A DNA stretch of 64,000 nt from Parietichytrium sp. I65-24A (Eukaryota > Sar > Bigyra > Thraustochytrida > Thraustochytriidae), in the NCBI GenBank assembly GCA_012862575.1, contig BLSF01000037.1:248001-312000 (forward strand). The letters run 5' to 3'. The position numbers and the translations under genes were made by a program. Shown piece by piece: positions 46,825-57,424 of the stretch (position 1 is its first letter; every line of letters starts with the position of its first letter). A model generated the notes under the pieces. That model was given only the letters and a program-made list of their open reading frames with translations. It did not search any database and was not told the DNA's origin.

Positions 46825-48915
46825 TTAGTATGGTCTCCCATAGCCTTGAGAGCCACCATATCCTTGACCGCCACCGTAGTTTTGTGGAGGACCATAATTG
46901 GAAGACATGTTTCCACCATAAGGATTGGAATTGTAGCCTTGCTGAGGATAGTCTTTGTAGGCTTGCATTTGACCTCCAGGATGAGTTTGCTGATTTCTCC
47001 TCTTCATCGCAAAAAGTGCGACGCCCGCCACGACCACTGCACCGCCAGCGATTCCGGCGATCATCAGGGTATCAGAAGAACTCGACTCAGAGTCGGCGTC
47101 CTCGTCGTCGTCGGAGCCGCTAGATTCATTTGGAGGCTTGGTTGGCGCAGGTGTCGACTCTGTCGTTGTAAGAACTGCGAACGACGTAGACGACGCAGCG
47201 ATAACGATAGAGTCTCCAGAGTCAATATCCTCACATGCTCCGCAAGTGACAGGGCAAGCAAGACGGACGTCTGGTCTTCCACAATAGTCGGTGAGCTTAG
47301 AGCATGCAGTTGCGACATCCTCCGAGCCTACGAGGCTGAATCCGGAAGGGGACGAGTCTTCGCACGTTGTCTCTATTTTGGCAGCATTGCAGAGTGCGCA
47401 CGAGCCTTGGCAGCGTGCCTGTACGACTTTGTTCCACGAGCACTGGGAGCGAAGGGACTCGCACTCAGCATCTTCTCCCGTCGAGAGCGCAAGGTTTCCA
47501 GTGTTCTCGCAGAGGGAAGACATTTTGACCATAATTAAACCATACTCAATGGAGCTGAGGGCAATATTTCCGGACGGAAAGTACGGGTACGATGACCAGA
47601 TTCCTTCGAACTCGATCGCTTGGTCGGTGTTGCCAGGCACAGTGTCAAAGTACGCCACCTCTGCCATTGTTCCCGAAGTGTAGAGGGCTGAGACATCAAC
47701 CACGCGCAGACCGGAGCCGTAGTTGGCTAAGTAGGCATACCCGTTCAAGACGTACAGGTTGTGGTCAATTGCCTTGGTGCCACTGACGTATGTACCCTTC
47801 GAAACTGGGGCTGTGAGACTCGACAGGTCGTACAGGTAAGTCTTTGCATACTCGCGCTGTGCGTCCGTGGCATCCCCGTCCTCTTCGTCAAGTTCGTCAT
47901 CGAAGAGCAGATACTTTTGGTCCTTGGTGAGCCATCCCTGATGTGTGTACTGCGCAGTGGTGTACGTGATTGTGGATAGGACAGTAAAAGATGTGAGCTC
48001 CTGAGCTGCGTTTGCCACTTTTGTGGAGACGTCCAGGATGCGAACCCTGCTCTCATCATAGGCGAAGCAGATCTCCTTGCCTTGGTAGGCTGTGTCCGGT
48101 CCGCTGTACGTTATGCACTGCACGTCGTGCGTGTACCCGTCGCCGGACCAGCACCCAACGAATGTCGGTTCGAGCTTGTTCGTGCGAAGGTCGATGACGT
48201 GGAGCCCCGCGCTACAGGTGTTTGAGCCCACAATGTACCCGTACCCGCTCTCTTCGTTGATGAAGATATTGTGTCCCTTTCCGACTTGGGTGTACTGGTA
48301 GTCCAAATCTGCAGAATTGATGGTCACCATGGGCTCGGTTGTCTTCTCGCGAACTCGCTCAAGATTAAAGACCTGCATGCCATGGCCAACATCATCGGCC
48401 ACAATGTAAGCGACGTTTTCGAAGATCTTGACATCGCGCCAGTAGTTCAACGCATCGGTGGGTGTGTTGCTAGGAATCCAAAACAGCTTGATTGGATTCG
48501 CAGCATCGGTGACGTCGATGATCGCGGTTCCATCCATATAGGTCATGAGAGCATACTCCTTGTTCGTGGTTGAATCGGTCCAGCCCCAGACATCGCTACC
48601 GTCGTGCAAGCTTCCCACATCCGCGGGGGTGACCACAGAGAGAAGATCCATGTTGGAGCATTCAAAGAAGGATCCCGCCAACCCATTCTGGCAAGTGGAC
48701 GCAGTCTGTGGAGGCGCTACACGCCTCGCTTCTCCGGACTCCAAGGCGAGTCTCTTCTTCTCTCTGGAGGCAATCTTGAGCTCCATCAGTCTCGACATCT
48801 TTGTCGAGTTGCCAGCATCTCTGCAGCTCGCCGACTCACATTTGAGCCCCTCCGCCCCATTCGCGGAGCCCAGGGCGAGAAGCCCCGCGACAAGGCAGCC
48901 CAACGTTATCTTCAT
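46825..48915 (-). CDS. LVIVD-repeat type I membrane protein with ShKT-like domains
   Basis: 696 residues. I chose ATG 48915 because it opens directly on a signal peptide (MKITLGCLVAGLLALGSANG); the upstream frame has no ATG. The main domain (about 85-465) matches the choice-of-anchor-B/LVIVD beta-propeller family: VWGWTDSTTNKEYALMTY, GTAIIDVTDAANPIKLFW, YWRDVKIFENVAYIVAD, GKGHNIFINEESGYGYIVG and QYTHQGWLTKDQKYLLFDDE. Two small Cys modules follow (about 470-560), with CSWNKVVQARCQGSCALC and CGRPDVRLACPVTCGAC, resembling ShKT-like domains of secreted protist and animal proteins. Then come a Ser/Asp-rich stalk, a membrane helix (MIAGIAGGAVVVAGVALFA), a basic stop-transfer (MKRRNQQ) and a Gly/Tyr/Pro-rich cytosolic tail of about 55 residues. 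Probably a cell-surface protein; ligand unknown. Convergent with the phosphatase gene 290 bp away. Confidence 0.86.
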   Translation of the reverse strand: MKITLGCLVAGLLALGSANGAEGLKCESASCRDAGNSTKMSRLMELKIASREKKRLALESGEARRVAPPQTASTCQNGLAGSFFECSNMDLLSVVTPADVGSLHDGSDVWGWTDSTTNKEYALMTYMDGTAIIDVTDAANPIKLFWIPSNTPTDALNYWRDVKIFENVAYIVADDVGHGMQVFNLERVREKTTEPMVTINSADLDYQYTQVGKGHNIFINEESGYGYIVGSNTCSAGLHVIDLRTNKLEPTFVGCWSGDGYTHDVQCITYSGPDTAYQGKEICFAYDESRVRILDVSTKVANAAQELTSFTVLSTITYTTAQYTHQGWLTKDQKYLLFDDELDEEDGDATDAQREYAKTYLYDLSSLTAPVSKGTYVSGTKAIDHNLYVLNGYAYLANYGSGLRVVDVSALYTSGTMAEVAYFDTVPGNTDQAIEFEGIWSSYPYFPSGNIALSSIEYGLIMVKMSSLCENTGNLALSTGEDAECESLRSQCSWNKVVQARCQGSCALCNAAKIETTCEDSSPSGFSLVGSEDVATACSKLTDYCGRPDVRLACPVTCGACEDIDSGDSIVIAASSTSFAVLTTTESTPAPTKPPNESSGSDDDEDADSESSSSDTLMIAGIAGGAVVVAGVALFAMKRRNQQTHPGGQMQAYKDYPQQGYNSNPYGGNMSSNYGPPQNYGGGQGYGGSQGYGRPY

Positions 48916-51900
48916 CGTGCACTCTGTCTTTGCCAAGTTCGTGCTCGCTATTCGGAGTCTGGCAACGCCTCCAAACACCCAAACCAAACAACACTGTACA
49001 ACCACTGAGAATTCTCACCGACACCAAATCACAACTTTCTCTCTCAAAGCAAAAAGTAAAACTAAAAGAAAAAACGAAACCTACACGGTTTCCGAACTAC
49101 CAAATACCAAATACCAAATTCACCACAAACTCAGTGTTCCCACTGCTCTCACTGTCCTGTTCTGCAACTGGCCTCCTCCTCCACCTCCTCCTCCTTCCGT
49201 CCAGCGTCCAGGGGGCACGGGGCACACATTCGCACACTGCTTCCTTCCCCCTCTCACGCACAATCTATCTCGCTGTTCTCGCTGCTCGCTACACTTTCCG
49301 CTTATGTATGTGCACGGCAGATAAGGCAGAAGCTAGATTGTCATGATTCCCCGAGATGACGGAGAGAGAGAAAGAGAGAGGGAGAGGATGGCGTGCTCTC
49401 TTTTCTTCGCATTAATTATTTCGTTTGTTTGTTTGCTTGCTTCTCGTTCTCACGCCGTTCCAGCACACTGTTTCCGTCGAGAACGACGGAACGACACTCG
49501 TTGCAGCTCTCTCTCGTTCGCAGTGTTAGAATTTAGAATTACCAAGATGTTTTATTTTGAAGCATGATAGATGGAAGCTTCTCTGTCAACCGAAGAGCTC
49601 ATGGCGCTCTTTGATTGAGCACAACAGCAATAACAGCAACAACTGCGAGACTCTCTTTTTCTTTTTCTCTGTTGCTTTTTGGTCATTTTTTATGGTTGCT
49701 TCTTCCAATCTCATTTTCAGTCAAATGAAAATACCAATTTCCACTCTCTGCGTTGTCTGTGATTGTCTGTGTCACCAACTACCTGTTACACCTACCAGCA
49801 GCTAACAACTATTAGTTACTGAGGAAGTGGGTGGGCGCACACCTTTTGCGAGCGGAGGCGTAGTCAAGCGCCTACCCATATTCATAACCGGGGTCCACAT
49901 GGTACAACACTTTTATTGAGCGAGGTAGATGGGGAGGAAGGGCAGTGCACGTAATAAGAAAGAGTAGTCAGGGACATCAGGGATAAATAATTATTGAGTT
50001 GTCTCAAAATCAATCAACGTTCATTGAGATTGGTTTCAAACTCAATGAAAACGTTCATTGAATTCATTGAATTGGTTTTAATTTATGATGGATTTTGATT
50101 TGGATTTTGATTGATGTCGATTGGAGTGAATGAGACACAGGGACAGAAAAAAAACAGACAGAGAGACAGCCTATGGCGGTGGGTGGCGCTGGTATGAGAA
50201 GCGTGGGTTGCAGTAGCGAGAAGCGTGCGCGTGGCGCCAGGTGATGAGTTACTACTGTCAGTACTCAGACTGGTGCTGAGCGCACGCACTGCACTAAATT
50301 GCACTAAACTGCACTGCACTACTATGAGCACGGCCCAGGGTGGGATTGGCTCGGAGCTCCCCACCTACAGTATTTATAGCTTGCTCCCAGCTCCATGTCG
50401 ATCCGATCCGTTCTGCCCGATGGTCCCGGGGCAGTGCCATAGCAGAGTGCAGATTGGCTTGATCACGGCAAGGAGTTGCACGCAAATCGAGAGCTCAAAC
50501 TCCCTCGGAATTCACGGTCGTCAGAGTCAGAACAGCATTCGGAGGTAAGTTTAACACTGTCTGTCTCTCGGTTGCTACTAGAGTGTCGATGAGCAGGATC
50601 ACTGCAAAGCGAGTCACAGGAGGACGGGACGCGGTGTGCTAGTGAGTGAAAGTGGGGCCGGAATTTCGCACAAAGTTGGCATGTGCTCAGTCAGTCACAC
50701 GACCTCCTAGATGAGAACGGAGTCTCCAATCTTTCGCTGTGCAGTGGAATAGAGCCACCAACAATGTGGTGCACTGCGATCTTCTTTGATGACTGGTACG
50801 ACTGGTACGAGTACGAGTTGGGCGGGTGGCGGGCGATAGGAGCAGAGAGTCTACCACGAGGACTGCTCTTCGTCCCGGCAGTTTCTTTGATGTGTGGATC
50901 TGTGAGTTGTGCTTGAGGCTGTTGGTGTCCACTTGATTGACCCTGTGGCTATGTGGCTCTTCAAATGATTTCAACCTACAGACTATCAGACTATCGCAGT
51001 GCTCGCCGGAACCGGCCACGCTATGTTCTCATCGACTGCTTCCAGGCGTGTTCCCGAATCGGTAGAACTGCTGCAGTTGGCTTCTCGAGTTGGAGAGTAA
51101 TGAGTCCGTGCCACCCGTTCCGAGTGGAAGCGCCGCGACTCAAGACGACTGGCTACTCACCAGCGACACTGGTCATGCACACAAGTGTGGCGCGGAGATT
51201 CGCACACGGATGCATTGATTCTCTGTGAAGGATGCGGAAGCTGACTCTGAGAAAGAGGCCTTTCTTCTGCCAGCTGCTCTTCTCGTTCTCGTTGAAACCT
51301 ATTTTCATGCTTTCGTTATCTTTCGTTGACAGTCATGGATGGTAGTGAACCATGTCAATGTCAACAACCAAGATGAACCAAAGGCAACTTGGATTGAGAG
51401 CCAATCTCTCACCAGATCCAGCAGCGTAGAACACAGAAACAAGACCCGGCGAGCTGTCCCATCAAGAACAAAGAGCTGATCCTCGTTTTGTCGGTTCCTG
51501 TTTCCTGTTGCAGTGTATTCGCATTTTTTAGATGTAGAAATAAAAAAGTTGGAGCGCTGCCTGATTAAAAAGAAAAACCCCCAGCTGCTTGAGGATAATG
51601 AGAATCTGTGTCTTCTTGCTTGTTCTCAAGCCAATTGTGATGCATTGGGCGGGGCGAGTGATTGCAGAATTCAGAAGAGTAAAGCCAATTGTATTCGCAG
51701 CTCGTCCGTGCGGAAAACCAGGCGGCACGGGCTCAAGCGTTCCTCTTGTACACGAGATCTACACCTCCAAGACGTCTCGTTGATGCAGGGAATCTCGCTT
51801 GTGATGCTGATGTCGCGAGTGAGATGAAAAAAAAAAGGAAAACTAACTCGATATGTGCATTTTAACCTTACGATCTGCGAGCTATCCACAGCCTGCCGCC

Positions 51901-51948
51901 ACGCAGACTCAGCGAGCAGGCGTTTCAATAGGGATGTGGGCGGCAACT
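48916..51948. other. Intergenic, 3.0 kb
   Basis: No supported gene. It contains GAGA-rich sequence near 49365-49390, an inverted repeat with flanking direct copies (50013-50078), a candidate GTAAGT near 50546 and a GAATTC element near 51666. Open frames are all about 110 codons or less and without family resemblance. Confidence 0.45.
50042..50061. repeat. 8-bp inverted repeat with 4-base loop
   Basis: TCAATGAA and TTCATTGA flank AACG; related copies of TTCATTGA lie at about 50029 and 50063. Confidence 0.8.
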
Positions 51949-52242
51949 TTAAACAGCTCCCTGGTCCTGGTGCTCCGAGAGACTCATTGGTTGGCCGGTG
52001 TGTGGCAATGGGCGGTAGACTTTCACATCGTGTGCATGAACCTCGCCATTTCCTGAATGCTTAATGTGCAAGTTCATCTTGAAGTTCATGCCGGCCACCA
52101 CCTGCTTCTCGGCCTTGGCCACTTTCACGAGCTCGCCCTTGAGCTGCTTCGCAGCAAAGTCCGCTGCCTGCTGCACGTCTTCGTCCTCTCCACTCGACTC
52201 TGAAAATCCTCCGGCCATCGTTCTTGCTGGTTCACCTGGCAT
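51949..52242 (-). CDS. Stefin-type cystatin (cysteine protease inhibitor)
   Basis: 97 residues from ATG 52242, essentially the size of animal stefins (98); a second ATG at 52218 would start immediately before the conserved N-terminal Gly pair. Cystatins block papain-like proteases by inserting three elements into the active-site cleft, and all are here: Gly11-Gly12 in MAGGFS, QVVAG (47-51), and the second hairpin LP (79-80) in VYRPLPHTGQPMSLSEHQ. The helix VQQAADFAAKQLKGEL precedes QVVAGMNFKMNLHI, as expected. There are no Cys residues and no signal peptide at this start, so it should be intracellular, probably restraining lysosomal-type proteases. A longer open frame extends to 52365 but its extra residues are not cystatin-like. 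It is an isolated gene in a gene-poor stretch. Confidence 0.9.
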   Translation of the reverse strand: MPGEPARTMAGGFSESSGEDEDVQQAADFAAKQLKGELVKVAKAEKQVVAGMNFKMNLHIKHSGNGEVHAHDVKVYRPLPHTGQPMSLSEHQDQGAV

Positions 52243-54501
52243 GTTGCTCTGATCTACTTGCGGATCTTTCTTGATTTGGGGTCTGCCAAACTCCAAACTC
52301 CAAACTCCGTTGACTGCCCTGTTGGGTCTAATCAGCGAATCACGTGTTCGCCAGTAGTGAAGCACCGGTGTTGTCCAGCAAGCGAGAGAGCTGTCAGTCC
52401 TTCGTGTACTACGGTGTCAACTGCCACAGTAAAGATAGGATGCTGGAAGGCACATTCTGTATTTTCTGTCGCTTCTTGCAATCTTCGCTCTAGCTTGCTA
52501 GTCACTTCAGTCGTTCCAGAATTCAGAAATACGTATTCGCGATGAGAGTTGATGGGAATCCTTCGGGCCCAGTTGCGCCAATGCGTCTCCGCTTCCGCCT
52601 CAAGGATCCTCAAGGAGGCAATGTTACCAGTAGTGCACAGCTGTTTCAACCTCATGCAAATTTGCAGAATCAGAACAGTTAGTTCAGAATTCACATGTCA
52701 GTTCAGCACTTTGAATGAACATGTATGAATGAATGCACAGTCCAGTAGGTCTCTTCGGAATCTGATTACCGAATTCTGTCCTGGTCATAACAAAAAAATT
52801 ACGAAGTACGAAGTTTGAATTAATGTAAGTTAACTTATGGAGTCTGAATTTTTCAAAATTCAACAACTAATACGAGCCACAAGTCTGAATCATGAGTGAA
52901 TCCAACGTTTTTATATTTTTTTAGGCGTTCTGAGCTCCAAGTTTCTTTACCAACGCTATTACTGTGAAACAGAGACGACGTACGGACAAGTTGAGGGCTG
53001 GGCGACTTCTATCGTGCACTCAAGTACGGTATTAGTACCGGTGGTAGGACTGTCCTCAGTCGCTTTTATCGTTGCGGGTAGATAGCGTTAGTACATTCCA
53101 CATGGAGCCTGAAGAGTGCTGAATTCTCCGATAGGTCGCTCCTAAGAGTCCAGCATTTGAACTAGTACAAGTACCAGTATTTGTTCAGCCATTTCGTTGA
53201 TGAGCACGTTCCGCGACTTCTCTGTGAGTGAGTTAGTACCGTGTGCTTCTTTCTTCTCCTCACTCCCTGTTCTAGACGCGGCCTTTGCGTGCTTCTTTAA
53301 AAACCGCAGCAAAATTTTGACAGACTCCAGACTGCACTCCAAGCATTTGAGTTCAAGGAAACAGCTTCTTCCAACCCTTGGAGAACCGGCGAGCTGAAAC
53401 TAAAAGAACCTGGCATACCATAGCCACTTCGAACTGTATCACCCAAGCATATTTTCGTATCAGCAATTACGCGGAGAAATACTTGTTCCGAGGTGCCTAC
53501 CGCACGCGCGTATACATCCTTAACGAACAGAAGGAACAACACTACCTTTTGCCAATTTCAGCCTGTGAGACGACTCCGAGTGAAGGGTTCGACTGACTGA
53601 TGACTTTGACAACATGTGCGAGTTCTCGAGAACGATTGATTGCCTTCCACATACCGAGAAAATAAACAAGTATGGAAATCTCTATAACAAGAGTCGCCAA
53701 ACTTGAACTCGCAAGGCTTTGTTTACAGTGTGTGTTCACTGAATCGAATAATTATTTGAATAGTTTGTCAATCTCCCAATTATTTGATTGACATTTGGGC
53801 TGTTGGAGAAGAAATACTAAATTTGCCAATTCAATGCAAGACAAGAGAGCTCGGAGCGCGCACTGGAGGAGGCCTCTTGGCAAAGAACCGAGGTGAGATG
53901 CCGCTGCGTTCAAGTCGGATGGAACGGAGAGGAAGCAACATCTGGTCTCTGACAGGTTCCCACAGTCACAGATAATGTGACTGGACCAACCATGCCCATG
54001 ACACCCATGACCATCGGCAGAGACCTTTGCGACAATGTGGCGACATGAGAAATGCCGCGTGCGTGGGATGATGTGGATGATGGTCCGGATATGCATTGCC
54101 CAGGGTGTGCCGGCTTCGAATCGCAAGTAATAGGTTGGAACGAGTTACATACAGCAAAGGCGAGATAAGGCAGGCTACTTACTACCTGCGGTCAAACCTT
54201 CCTGCTACTGAGTACCAAACTCGTCGATGCGTCAATAGCTCGCAACTAGCGTGAGGTGTTTGCACGAGTTTGTGGTATTTGCATGTATTTGCATCTGATG
54301 CTGTCATGGGTCAAGGAAAGGTGTGCGAATTGGAGTGGCAAACCCGCAAGCTTTTCGGCGGGCAAGCGTCAAAGCAATCTTTGAAGCAAAGCTGCCGAGG
54401 AGCACAGCCGCTGAAAGAGGTCTTCGAGGCGCAGATCTTCAAGTCGGCCGGGATTCTGGGACGATCGTTCTAGTGAGAGGAGCGGGGTATAACGGGGTAT
54501 A
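52243..54501. other. Intergenic, 2.3 kb
   Basis: No supported gene. AGAATTC elements occur near 52518, 52686 and 53119; AGTACC words cluster near 53030 and 53160. A short frame (54306-54473), ending 28 bp before the HAD start, might be an upstream ORF. Confidence 0.45.
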
Positions 54502-55373
54502 ATGGACAAGGAGGAAGCCAAGCAAGGGCCCGAAGAGGTCGCCGTGGAGGAGACCACGAAATTGGTGATCTTCGACAAGGATGGGACTCTGATTGACTTT
54601 GTGGCAATGTGGTAAGTGTCGCGCGATGCTCAACTTGAAAGACGTGAAATCAAAAGCCGTGCGTGCTAACCCGGGATGAAATGTTCGCAAGGGTTGCCTG
54701 GACCGAGGAGCTCGGCGAGAAACTGAGAGAAAGCGGGGCAATCGAGGAGGCCTCCGTGGGGCACTTCTACTCGGCACTCGGATACGACCACGTAACCAGA
54801 AAGGTGAGCACCACCAGCCCGCTGTGCTGCTCGCCAATGAGCCACATCCAGTCCAAGTGCATTAAATGGCTCCAGGAGCATCGCGACGTGAACGAAGAGG
54901 AAGCTGCCCAAGCGGTCCAGAAAATCTGGTCGCTTCCCGTTCCGGAAAAAACAGCTCGCCCGCTAACGGACCTCCCAAATTTGTTCAAGTATCTCAAAGA
55001 AACTTTGAAAATGAAGATTGCCGTCTGCACCACCGATGACAACGATGTCACCGTTCGGACTCTGGAAGTGCTTGGCGTGTCTCAATATGTAGATACCCTT
55101 CTTGCTGGAGATCACAGTCACGTGCAACCCAAACCGTCTGCCGATCAGATCTTTCATATCTGCAAGAAGCTTGGAGTTCATGTGCAAAATACCATGATGG
55201 TGGGGGACACGAAAACGGACATGATGATGGGGAGATCCGCAGGGGTTGGACTCACCGTGGGAGTCATGGATGGCGCTTCTCACCTAGATGATCTCAGGAA
55301 ATATGCTGACTTTCTCGTGCCTTCCATGGACAACTTTGCTCGCATTGCGACTTTATTTGCAAACAAGGCTTGA
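54502..55373 (+). CDS. HAD-superfamily phosphatase, one intron
   Basis: Two exons, 54502-54611 and 54692-55373, give 263 residues. The 80-nt intron has a GTAAGT donor, a GTGCTAAC branch-like site and GCAAG acceptor; the phase-2 junction makes VAMW-VAWTEEL. The domain order is that of phosphoglycolate phosphatase-like HAD hydrolases. Motif I is VIFDKDGTLID (nucleophile Asp25, general acid Asp27). An alpha-helical cap follows (HVNEEEAAQAVQKIW is its approximate end). Motif II is IAVCTTDDNDV with the Thr pair, motif III a Lys in HVQPKPSADQI, and motif IV MMVGDTKTDMMMGRSAGVG. It should dephosphorylate a small phosphorylated metabolite; the substrate cannot be read from sequence. Without the intron, motif I would be lost, which supports the gene model. 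Convergent with the CCDC177-like gene. Confidence 0.88.
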
Positions 55374-55687
55374 GATGAACCTGAACCTGGGCCGGCTTGC
55401 TAACTTGGAACTGGGCTCCGCTCCTTGTCGATAATGTTCGTTCGGCGTCGGTCCCAGTGCTTTGTTGAAACTTTTGTTGGTAGAGAGTGGTGCACTCGGG
55501 GTCCCGGGGAATCCAATGTGTACAGAGAGAAAAAAATCCAAATGCATCTTTTCCGCTCAAAAAGCAATTTGCTTCGTCGATATGAGATTTTAAACTATAC
55601 AGCACGCCTTACGAGCGTACGTGCGTATTTCCTTGCAAGGATAAGGCCCAAACCCTTCGAAAGAAACACAATAACTCCCCCTGGTTT
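55374..55687. other. Convergent spacer
   Basis: 314 bp between the stop codons of the HAD and CCDC177-like genes; probably both 3' UTRs. Nothing else seen. Confidence 0.6.
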
Positions 55688-57424
55688 TTATGCAGCTTCG
55701 TCATGACCAACATCGTCCTGTCCGCCACTGTTCTTCCTGCTCTTCTTTTTGCTCTTGCCAATAGGGGTTGCAGATTCAGATGAAGGGTCTTCATCCAAAA
55801 TCTTTGTCAAGTCGCTCAGCGCAGAGTAGGATTTCGTGGTGCGCACCTTCTGCATCGTCTGATTGAGACGGTATTTTCGGAGTCGTGCTTGCTGTTGCGC
55901 CTCGTGCCGCTTGCGCATGAGGTCCTTCTTTTGTGAATCCAACATCTTTGCCCTCTGCTCGGCGTATTCGATCTTCTCGAGGGTTTGAAGGCGTTTGTAC
56001 TCTTCAATGCGCTTGAGGCGCTCAATATTATCGAGTTTGTCCTGCTTGCGCAGGGATTCCTTGGTCTTGCGAACCAGATTCTCAGAATCTCGCTCCGCCT
56101 GGATCTGACGCATGCGCTCTTCGTGCTCCTGCATGCGTGCCTCGATCTGTTGCGCGTTACTTTCCACCCCAGTTTTGCAATCAGTGCGAGCTTTGAGGCG
56201 CTTGTTCTCGATTCGCTCACGCTCTTGGCGCTTGCGCTCAGCGTCTTCACGAGCCTTACGTTCCCTCTCGGCCATCTTCTCTTCCTCCTCGCGCTGTTTT
56301 CGATTGAACTCCTCCCGTTTCCTCATCATGGCCCTCTCATTCGCGGCCTTCGCACGCCGGAGTTTGTTCTCTTGGAGCTGACGTTGTTTCTCTGCCTCGC
56401 GAGCCTGCGCCTCTCGCTGGATCGCTTGTTTACGTTGGCGCTCTTCGTCATCTCTCTGCATTTTGAGGAGCTTCTGGTAGTTGCGCTCCTCTTGTTCTGC
56501 CAAGATCTCCTGAGTCTGACGCATAAATTCTTCCTTCTTTCGTGCACGCTCTTCCTCCTTTTCAAGCTGCTCCTTCCGGCGCCTTCGCTCTTCACGCTGC
56601 ATCTTCTTCTTGAGGCGCTCCGCCTCCCGAAATGCTTCGCGCTCCATCTCTCGCCGTTTTGCCTCCTCCTCGTCTTCTCGCTGCTTCTTCATAAGTTCAA
56701 TCTCGCGCTTCTTCTCGATTTGTGCTTGGCGCCGCTCTTCCTGCTCCTTTTTGAACTGCTCAAATCTTTCCAGTTCTCGCTGCTCGCGGCGCTTTTTCTC
56801 TGCCTCGCGTCGCTGTACCTCAAGCTCGTATTCGATCATCTGCTTTATCTCCTCCTCTTGCTTGTGCTTGAGCTTTTCAAGGCGCTTCCTTTCCTTTTCA
56901 AGCTGTGCTTCGATGTCCCTGTCGACGGCGTCGTTGGAAAAGCCAACCACGGACCCGCCGGCTACGCTTTTCGGGGACGCCGATCGCATGCCAGACCGAA
57001 GAGGTGACACGCTGCTTTTGACGGCGGACTTTAAAGGCGACTTTCGCGCAGGCGATCTTCCCCGGGAAGACAGCGGTCCTGATTTGGGGGAACCAAGCTG
57101 ACTTGGGCTGTTCAATTCCCCATCTTCTAGTCCTTCGTTGTCATCGTCGCCCTTTTGTTCTACGGCCTCCAGGTACTCAACGATTCGCTGACGCTCTTCT
57201 TTGACGAGCTTGAGTCGCTCTTGTCTGCGCTGCTCGAAGTGATCACTCTTGATCTTGGCAACCTGCTTTGGTACCTTCCCGCGCTCATGAAAGTGATCGA
57301 TCGAGCGCGGTCGCAGGTCAACTGGGTCAATTCCTTGCCTCAAGCACGCTTCCAGTGACCGTGGACTATCAATCGGCTCCTTGAACTCCAAGAAATTCTC
57401 CAAAGTAATAAGCTGTTTTGCCAT
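55688..57424 (-). CDS. CCDC177-like coiled-coil protein
   Basis: 578 residues from the first ATG (57424); the frame is open for another 130 bp without an ATG. The N-terminal block, LENFLEFKEPIDSPRSLEAC then LRQGIDPVDLRPRSIDHFHE, resembles the DSPRSLEAC-PVxLLPR block of animal CCDC177; next comes HFEQRRQERLKLVKEERQRI. A Ser/Pro/Lys-rich segment (about 110-165) separates this from a nearly continuous Glu/Lys/Arg-rich coiled coil (about 180-535). The C-terminus (SKKKSRKNSGGQDDVGHDEA) is basic then acidic. The length of the charged helix fits a filament- or microtubule-associated protein. A ciliary role is inferred from the divergent SHIPPO-repeat neighbour, not from a motif. Similarity within the coiled coil alone would mean little; the N-terminal block is the reason for the name. 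Confidence 0.75.
   Translation of the reverse strand: MAKQLITLENFLEFKEPIDSPRSLEACLRQGIDPVDLRPRSIDHFHERGKVPKQVAKIKSDHFEQRRQERLKLVKEERQRIVEYLEAVEQKGDDDNEGLEDGELNSPSQLGSPKSGPLSSRGRSPARKSPLKSAVKSSVSPLRSGMRSASPKSVAGGSVVGFSNDAVDRDIEAQLEKERKRLEKLKHKQEEEIKQMIEYELEVQRREAEKKRREQRELERFEQFKKEQEERRQAQIEKKREIELMKKQREDEEEAKRREMEREAFREAERLKKKMQREERRRRKEQLEKEEERARKKEEFMRQTQEILAEQEERNYQKLLKMQRDDEERQRKQAIQREAQAREAEKQRQLQENKLRRAKAANERAMMRKREEFNRKQREEEEKMAERERKAREDAERKRQERERIENKRLKARTDCKTGVESNAQQIEARMQEHEERMRQIQAERDSENLVRKTKESLRKQDKLDNIERLKRIEEYKRLQTLEKIEYAEQRAKMLDSQKKDLMRKRHEAQQQARLRKYRLNQTMQKVRTTKSYSALSDLTKILDEDPSSESATPIGKSKKKSRKNSGGQDDVGHDEAA

Noticed and set aside
46825-48915. Reading the ShKT-like modules as a toxin gene
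   Set aside because: These modules are common accessory domains of secreted proteins and here sit within a large propeller-bearing membrane protein.
54306-54473. Short frame just upstream of the HAD gene
   Set aside because: No family resemblance and no splice path to the HAD exon; at most an upstream ORF.
55985-57007. 340-codon Leu-rich frame antisense to the CCDC177-like gene
   Set aside because: The complement of Glu/Lys/Arg codons reads as Leu/Phe/Ser; a composition artefact rather than a membrane protein.
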